A stretch of 64,000 nt of DNA from positions 4,564,683 to 4,628,682 of the forward strand of contig CM063108.1 of assembly GCA_031841125.1 (NCBI GenBank). The letters run 5' to 3'. This DNA comes from Acanthococcus lagerstroemiae (taxonomy: Eukaryota; Arthropoda; Insecta; Hemiptera; Eriococcidae). The notes beneath the pieces are model-generated. The model was not told where the DNA came from. It was given only the letters and a program-made list of their open reading frames with translations, and ran no database searches. Below, piece after piece: positions 58,901 through 64,000 of this stretch; the first letter of the stretch is position 1; the number at the start of each line of letters is the position of its first letter. The position numbers and the translations under genes were made by a program.

Positions 58901-61900
58901 TCTGCGAATCGGAGATTATTTAAGTATTTACCATTTATTATAACCCCTTTCTTCTCCCACTGTGATAATTGATAAATAATTTTATCATCTACGCTGAAAA
59001 ATTGTGCATTTGTGCAAAATGAATGTAAGATCATCATCGCTAGTCGATTGAAGCTGCATATTGATATCATTTACCACAGCTCCTCTTTTCCTCTGTGTAC
59101 CCGAATTTACGTGATTACTTGAACCTGAGAGTGAATGATCGCATATACTTCGTTTCATCATTGTACATATTCCTGAATCCGAACTGCTTTTTCAGTTACA
59201 GTTACTCACAGTCAAGAAAGAATTTGCCATAGTGGCTAACAGAAGGTTGAAAGCGACTATTCAGAACCGTAAAAACAGAAACACTTATGTATACGAAAGT
59301 GATCCTTATTTACTTTTGATGATAAGAAAATCATATTTTCGGTCGAGCCAACCCCCAGATCGATTTTATGGGTTGAAAAAACATTTTCTATTAAGTTTGA
59401 AAAAAATCGGAAAATGTTAGCCCGCGTCACAAGAGGGGAGGGTGAGAAGTTCTTACAAGAATTAACACTGATTTTTGGAATTAGAGCTTCAGTCGCTGAG
59501 GAAGCTTCTCTATGTGAACCCAAAAATAATTTTATATCCCAAATGGAGGCGTTAATAGTCACTAAATTCACTTCAGGGGTTATCCTTCTCCCTTCCTAAA
59601 CTATTTAATTCCAACAGAAGGCTGTAATTTCCAGTGACTGCAATTTTCCTTAGTTTTCGTGTTCTTTACATCGGTAGTAGAGTTTTTCGGGTTGCTGAAC
59701 CCATTTTCAGAAGTTCTCTTCCCCGCAGCTGGTGGCTAATTTTCAGTTACAAACCTACTCCAATTTCTCTGATTTCCAAGATCTTTACGTCAATAGTACG
59801 GTTTTCTGGGCCACTGAATCCGTTTCAGGGTCATTTTTCTCTCCCACTCCACCTCTAAGGTTCCATAGGGGGCTAATCCACAATTACAGTGGAACGTCGA
59901 TTATCCGGAAGTCAATCATCCAGCACGTCGATTAACCGGAATGGCAAAAAACAAAAAGATGATCAGGGCCCCGATTTTTAGGCAAAACCTCTTTTTTTCC
60001 TTTTCTAGTCTAACTTATTCAGTCTATTAAGGTTTTATGGATAAATCAGGAAATTCTGAAACCAATGAGTTAATTTTTTGAACTATTTTTCTTCAAAATG
60101 TGTTTTCCTCTATAAAATAAGCACATGTTTTGGTTATTCGGAAAACTCGTTATCCGGAAAGCCACTGGTCCCAATTGGTTCAGATAATGGACGTTCTACT
60201 GTACTCCGATTTCCCCAAATTTTAAATTCTCCCTGTTATTAGTAGGATTTTCTATGTTTCTAAATCTATTTCTGGATTCATGGCTCTCCTACCCTCGATC
60301 TTTCAGGCTCAGCAAGGAGCTAACCTTCGACCAAATTAATAAATTTTAAATTTCTTTAAATACCTTGAATGTAGGTATAGAGTTTTGCGAGTTGCCGACC
60401 TGAAAGTGAAAAACGGTCATCATATCGCACGATATTATGTAAGTAAACCATACGTCATGCATATTTTACTAATCTCGCGTTAAAAAAATTAATCATTAAA
60501 AGAATACAAGAAAAAGAACAATGAAGTTTTGCTCTTCGTAGTTGTTCATTCTTTTATATTAGGTTCTCCCTCTCCTTGCGGCACGAGTAAACCCCTTCCA
60601 ATTTTGTCCAAACTCTTTGCCGAAAATACTTTTCAACTCATGGAACCGATCTAGAGAGTGGCCCATTAAAAACATTCAAAGTTGAACGTAAGGACCACCG
60701 TATACTAAATTTTGTTCGTTACTTTGAAGAGGGTGGGAAATATATTAGACCTTCCATTCCCCGTGTACGAGTAGCATGTAGCACTCCTACATCAAAGGCT
60801 ATGCATATAAAAATACCTCGTCGAATCTCGATGTGATACACTTTCTTGACTTTCAGAAAATTTCAACACTGCAAATATTGATTCTAGTTCTGCTGCGTTC
60901 AATACTAAATCAAAAGAATAGCCTTAATTGAATTTTCAAATATACAAATGAGAAAGTGATGTGTAATATAAAATATAATGATGAGTCTGAACGGAAAGTA
61001 TTCAGATAAGGCTTCCTCAAAGATAGATTGAGTGACCTAAAATACTATATTATCGATGTAATATATCTTCGAATTGATATATTATTTAATGCTAGCCCCC
61101 CCCCCTCCCACAATCAAAGCCTGGAGGGTTAGAAGGAGAAGTATGAATTCAGAGCCCCGCAAGACGCTATTTGAAATATAAACAATGTGAAAACTGAAGT
61201 AATCGCAGATTAGCCCCCTGTAAAGCCCAAAGGGTTGAGAAAAGGAGAAAAAGGAACCCAAAAACGGATTTAGAGACTCAGAAGCCCTCTTTTTTTCTTT
61301 TTTTCTTTTTGCTCCCAACCTGAGACCTGGAATCCTCTAACGATCTACCCTCAACCAGAGGCAGAAAATTACCGTAATTTAAACGCAAATTACGGTAAAT
61401 AACTTTTGAATCACCAGCTGATTAATTGCGATATTTTACCGCCTCATACGAGGTATATGACTATAGCTAATATAATTCATTGTCAATTATCTTTTTTGAA
61501 CCTACCTAATTTAATTTCACCTTTTACTAATCACATTCTAATAATTACGAATTCATTCGATGCAATCCAGTTATAAAATATCCCATCTGTTGACATTAAA
61601 ATGAATGCTATAATACATCATATAATTGTATTTACTTGGCCATATCTACGCCTACCTTGCATTGTGGTACCTAGATGAGTTCAAAATTCGCACAAAATGC
61701 AGTATGGATGTTTTCTAAGTAGAGCAGGGAAAAATATGCACTTATTTTTCTACAATAATATGCATTTATTTTCCTCCCAATGTGCAAATATATGCATTAT
61801 TTATTTTTATGCCCTTCCATTCACCATTTATTCTCACTTTTTTGTGTTTTTCATAAAATTATATCCATTGAATTCAAACACTTTTGCAGATGAATACGTG

Positions 61901-63500
61901 TACAAATTTATAATTTTTTTTTTTTCACAAAAGGTTCTTATTCAATATAGAACAAAGTCATATTTTTTCAAATTTTCGAACAAAAACTGAAGGCCGCTTA
62001 AATGCATTTCTACATGTAGAATGATGCTATAGGAAGAACTTCTGCCTTTTACAAAGGTCGGAGCAATGAATGATTAATAAAAGAAATGGTAACCACATCC
62101 ACAATGATGGAACATTCTGTCATTCGAGCTCATTTTCCACACATAAAGAGCAATGACATGAAGGTCTACACAACTGTACTAAGCAGGGGAAGTCATTCTC
62201 TGCGAACCACTTTTTTTTTTCTAATTGGAGGAAATACTTGCTGAGTAAATAGTGGACACACAAACTATCGCCCTTTTGTGAGAATTACCCATTTTCATTT
62301 TCGTCATTTCTCGAGTATATTTCAAAAATTCTCGATTTTTTAACCCCATTTTTTTAGTAAAATTGTCTATATACCTAAAATATGCAGAAATCTGCATTTA
62401 CTTTCAAATATGCATTTATTCTCAGATATGCAAAACTATGTATTTTCAAATTTGGTGTGCCGACTGGGGAAGATGTGAAATGTAAAATAAATTGCTCATA
62501 TTTAAGCGGCAATGTAAGCAAAAAAAAATGTCCTGCCCTATTTATAAGCTTATAGGTTTAGAGGGTTACTGAACTCATTTCTGAGACAGCGTGGCTCAAA
62601 AGTTCCAAGGCTTTTAGATTTGACGGTAGTATCTATTTTGTATATTGAAACGAATAAAATAGCTTTTTTTTCTGTGATATTTTCTTCTAGATCACTACTT
62701 TTTTTGTTCATGTGCTTGTTCCCAGCCCCCGAGCCTGGCGGCAGAATGGAATGGCACCTTCGATGCCACGAGGACACCACCAGTATGTCCACAAGTACTC
62801 GAAAACACAAATAATTATACTGGAAGTGAAGATTGCTTATACATGAACTTATACACTCCTCAGGTTTGTTAAAGAGTTCTTTATATCGTTCAATAAAAGT
62901 TACTTTCACAAGATGCTGAGACTCCGATCACAATTTATTCCGGATAAGATATACTTTCATAGTACAGGCCGATTTTACCGTAAAGTATTTCTCAGGGCAA
63001 CACATAACAATGTCTTCCTTGCAGACCACTCGTTATGAATTAATTTATTATCCATTACGTATAGGTATGGTTCTTACATCGACACATCTGCAACCGATAG
63101 GAATTAAGTAATAGTCATCTAGGAACGATATGCAACAAATATTTTAAAAAGTTTTAAACTTTTCAGAATGCAGCACCAGGCTCCAATTTTCCGGTGATTG
63201 TATATTTTTTCGGAGATCAATTCAAATATGGTTACCCAGCACAACAGGGACCGGAGTACTTCATGAGTCGAGATATAATTCTAGTTATGGTTAGTTATAG
63301 AATTGGTGTTTTTGGCTTTCTCAGCACCGGTGACTCGGTTATTCCCGGTAACATGGGACTGAAGGATCAAACACTATCAATGCAGTGGGTTAAGAATAAT
63401 ATTTATAAATTTGGCGGCGATCCTAACAGAATAACATTGCAAGGGCATAGCTCGGGTGCTGCGTGCGCACACCTGCATACGTTATCACCCTTGAGTAAAG
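46991..63500 (+). CDS. Carboxylesterase copy 2 (exons 1-4, continues past window)
   Basis: Exons: 46991-47030, 57761-57915, 62726-62863, 63167-63500; the next exon is expected just beyond 64000. Signal peptide MASIFFSLFGVATG..., then an unbroken exon 2 (VEINQGNVEGTTLVARNGR), exon 3 with [11 protein letters not shown], and exon 4 with the nucleophile Ser in GHSSG. Lengths and phases equal those of copy 1, so the pair arose by tandem duplication and copy 2 retains the open frame. Its oxyanion-hole segment reads FFGD instead of FFGG or the usual HGGG, which may reduce catalysis. Intron 1 has grown to 10.7 kb by insertions. C-terminal residues (Glu, His) cannot be assessed here. Confidence 0.82.
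48187..48440 (-). pseudogene. Transposase-like C-terminal fragment
   Basis: The minus strand reads PPSEWNTDEQYMKAKEMFKK, continues with INEAAERDVFLIEEYNN, then NEEQKRFIVQVVSNYRKNY, and stops at TLF. The AAER...LIEEYN...EEQK...VV pattern resembles the C-terminal tail of a widespread insect transposon-encoded protein family that I cannot name with certainty. The upstream catalytic part was not found. Confidence 0.45.
49005..49335 (+). mobile_element. CAGGGACGTA-family MITE, degenerate
   Basis: Interior matches the elements at 16983 and 45002 (CAACTCAACTC...CCCAAGTA blocks). Near-duplicate flanks GTTGACAT / GTTGACAC. Nested in the TTAGGGTGGCCC element. Confidence 0.65.
49356..49514. repeat. 159-bp near-perfect palindrome (left-arm copy)
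   Basis: Arms start TTCGCGTAAATGGTTAGGCC and return in inverse, with a loop around TTTTAAATGCATGTCTGAATA. A transcript would form one long hairpin. Likely a foldback MITE. Confidence 0.88.
50030..50527 (+). mobile_element. LINE 3' end (left-arm copy)
   Basis: The plus strand reads LRDILNNRILCRTILAGIPF and ends in a TAA-rich microsatellite tail (TAATGAATAAATAAATAGAT...), typical of CR1/RTE/Jockey-type LINE 3' ends. It is present in inverse in the right arm (about 51335-51780). Confidence 0.6.
50693..51153. other. Spacer of the large inverted repeat
   Basis: 461 bp, AT-rich, with an A-run and degenerate repeats of GAATTTTATCGGAAATCTTCG-like sequence that continue into both arms. No gene. Confidence 0.6.
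51154..52688 (-). repeat. Right arm of the large inverted repeat
   Basis: Reverse complement of 49138-50692. The arm ends exactly where a 21-bp sequence, TTCTATTGTTGAGAATATCT plus C, begins at 52687; the same 21 bp occur inside the arm at 51677-51697. Confidence 0.9.
52312..52470. repeat. 159-bp near-perfect palindrome (right-arm copy)
   Basis: Inverted copy of 49356-49514, including its asymmetrical loop. Confidence 0.88.
52690..52990 (-). pseudogene. LINE reverse transcriptase C-terminal fragment
   Basis: The minus strand reads FVGSILEFSAIIWDAATQKS, then KIEKIQKSYLK and LSLENRRNLAKLIFL. This is the region after the RT palm in Jockey/CR1-type elements. It ends with DILNNR, the same words found in the LINE 3' piece within the inverted-repeat arms, so both belong to one interrupted element. 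Confidence 0.72.
52991..53859. other. Intron 1 of esterase 2, AT-rich
   Basis: No coding signal. T-run at about 53597-53617. Confidence 0.5.
53860..54005. repeat. Inverted-repeat element with GAAGATGGC...GCCGAAA core
   Basis: AATATTCTGTATGTAGGGTG and its diverged inverse (ACGTACAGAATATT) bound the element. TTCATGCAATTT lies just outside each end (53820 and 54004). A G-run follows the T-run near 53902. Confidence 0.65.
54610..55280. repeat. 138-bp minisatellite, about five units
   Basis: Unit: G-run, CTAGGAGGCTACTTATTTTG, CGAATAA, AAGGGGGAGGATACC, CGGGATTGGTGGTACAAAAT, then CCGGATGCCGAATGCTTCC. GCTTCC recurs at 54741, 54879, 55017 and 55144 (periods 138, 138, 127). Two diverged units continue to about 55460. 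Confidence 0.92.
55764..55963. repeat. 100-bp tandem duplication
   Basis: CGCATAACG...CATAATCTG...ACACATAAT...TGACACAT occurs twice with a 100-bp period (55764 and 55864). Confidence 0.8.
55964..57379. other. Intron 1 of esterase 2
   Basis: No gene recognised. From about 56790 the sequence aligns with esterase 1 intron 1 (about 39940 onward), for example GATCCACGGCTAA...TAGTACGTATTTACA. Confidence 0.6.
57380..57700 (-). pseudogene. RTE-like LINE fragment, paralogue of 40540-40830
   Basis: The minus strand has LNNLRFADDIVI with frameshifts, and NLSKTKFIS. Shared by both esterase copies. Confidence 0.78.
58005..58961 (-). mobile_element. 5'-truncated RTE-type LINE inserted in esterase 2 intron 2
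   Basis: The minus strand encodes WEKKGVIINGKYLNNLRFAD, then VIYLGQLVGFDERY and VSYGAQTWALRQREQN; after frameshifts a RTE-like tail (MHRPEWQKVEESF) follows, then a (TAAAAATAAA)n tail. The homologous site in esterase 1 (41149/41150) reads straight through TTAGAAAATGTGATAATTG, giving the exact boundaries. Confidence 0.9.
58387..58955 (-). pseudogene. RTE reverse transcriptase C-terminal region
   Basis: About 190 residues from the FADD motif through the thumb and the conserved YGAQTW block. The N-terminal half and the endonuclease are missing. The frame opens into intron sequence upstream, so its apparent start codon is not native. Confidence 0.8.
59887..60201. mobile_element. Tigger/pogo-type MITE, 315 bp
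   Basis: Left end CAGTGGAACGTCGATTATCC and right end GATAATGGACGTTCTACTG, flanked by TA (59885-59886, 60202-60203). The GAACGTCGATTATCCGG signature is typical of Tigger-type ends. Confidence 0.85.
60202..62725. other. Intron 2 of esterase 2
   Basis: No gene recognised. ATATGCA clusters at about 61730-61800 and 62375-62441, homopolymer tracts, and a block from about 62390 that aligns with esterase 1 (42179 onward). Confidence 0.55.
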
Positions 63501-63589
63501 GTAAGTCACCAGTTCACCTCAACACTATTACGTGCATTGTAAGTTTCATAAATAATACAGATGATGATCGAGATCTGAAGGTCAAGCAT

Positions 63590-63861
63590 CAGTGGTGTAC
63601 CCAAGGGGGGGGGATGTCTCTCCCAAGGCACCTGAAATTTAATGTAAAATATGCAAGAATGAGCAAATTTTCGCATTTAAGACACGTTTTTTCGAAAAAT
63701 TTTTGCTCGAGTAGTAATTTTACCTTCATTTTTCATAAAATAGTCCTCTAATATCGGCAACTTTTAAAAAATACATCCATATTCGACTTTTTCTCCTTTG
63801 AAAATCTTACTTCGCCCCTCCCCCCCCCTCCTCCTTTGGGAAAATCCTGGCTATGCAACTG
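63590..63861 (+). mobile_element. hAT MITE, 272 bp, in esterase 2 intron 4
   Basis: Starts CAGTGGTGTACCCAAGG and ends GGCTATGCAACTG. Duplication TCAAGCAT (63582-63589) / TCAAGAAT (63862-63869). The same site in esterase 1 (about 43371-43384) has no insertion. The interior matches 14938-15203. Confidence 0.9.
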
Positions 63862-64000
63862 TCAAGAATAGATCCTACAAATGGATGTTGACGTTCATAC
63901 ATGTAGTGTACATACAATACACCCTTTCCATGTTTGGAAAAAAGCGAATGAACACATACGAGTATACACATGCTGACCTTTTACCTAGTTCACGTTATCT

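Noticed and set aside
1..64000. CRISPR arrays, operons, prophage or bacterial symbiont DNA
   Set aside because: Spliced genes, LINEs, SINEs and hAT elements show eukaryotic nuclear DNA; the repeats lack regular spacer structure.

Overview
The window is insect nuclear DNA, AT-rich and heavily invaded by transposons. It has spliced genes with long introns, GT-AG junctions and single-exon signal peptides. Jockey-, R1- and RTE-type LINEs are present, together with a tRNA-derived SINE and many small hAT elements. I infer an arthropod, probably an insect such as a hemipteran, but the sequence alone does not fix the species.

Layout. (1) 301-5013 is a three-level transposon nest: a Jockey-like LINE fragment (minus) holds a tRNA-derived SINE, and the SINE is split inside its box B by a complete hAT transposon (1059-4801). 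That hAT has perfect 14-bp terminal inverted repeats (TIRs), a perfect 8-bp target-site duplication (TSD) and an uninterrupted three-exon transposase gene. (2) 5095-9614 is an end-to-end but decayed Jockey-type LINE (minus) with a 12-bp TSD, itself hit by a 268-bp MITE. (3) 12552-27903 is a seven-exon gene for a secreted protein with two Methyltransf_FA ('farnesoic acid O-methyltransferase-like') domains. Its introns carry at least ten small transposons and a relic of an esterase exon. (4) 28.8-37.3 kb is intergenic: degenerate repeats, a GC-rich 5'-truncated R1-like LINE end, MITEs and an orphan signal-peptide exon at 32774. (5) 37512-45951 is a complete ten-exon carboxylesterase gene with Ser/Glu/His triad, broken by a one-base deletion in exon 2. 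(6) From 46991 to the window end is a tandem paralogue, exons 1-4, with exon 2 intact. Its first intron has swollen to over 10 kb by a TIR element, a 3.5-kb inverted duplication and a 138-bp minisatellite.

The two esterase copies share promoter, intron and exon sequence. Each copy therefore serves as the empty-site control for insertions in the other: an RTE LINE (58005-58961) and a hAT MITE (63590-63861) entered copy 2 after the duplication, and an identical-looking 268-bp MITE entered copy 1. No tRNA or rRNA genes, CRISPR arrays or bacterial features were seen. The most notable items are the apparently intact hAT transposon, the esterase tandem pair with altered oxyanion-hole residues, and the large inverted repeat. 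All exon models were read by eye from splice signals and frame continuity and have no transcript support.
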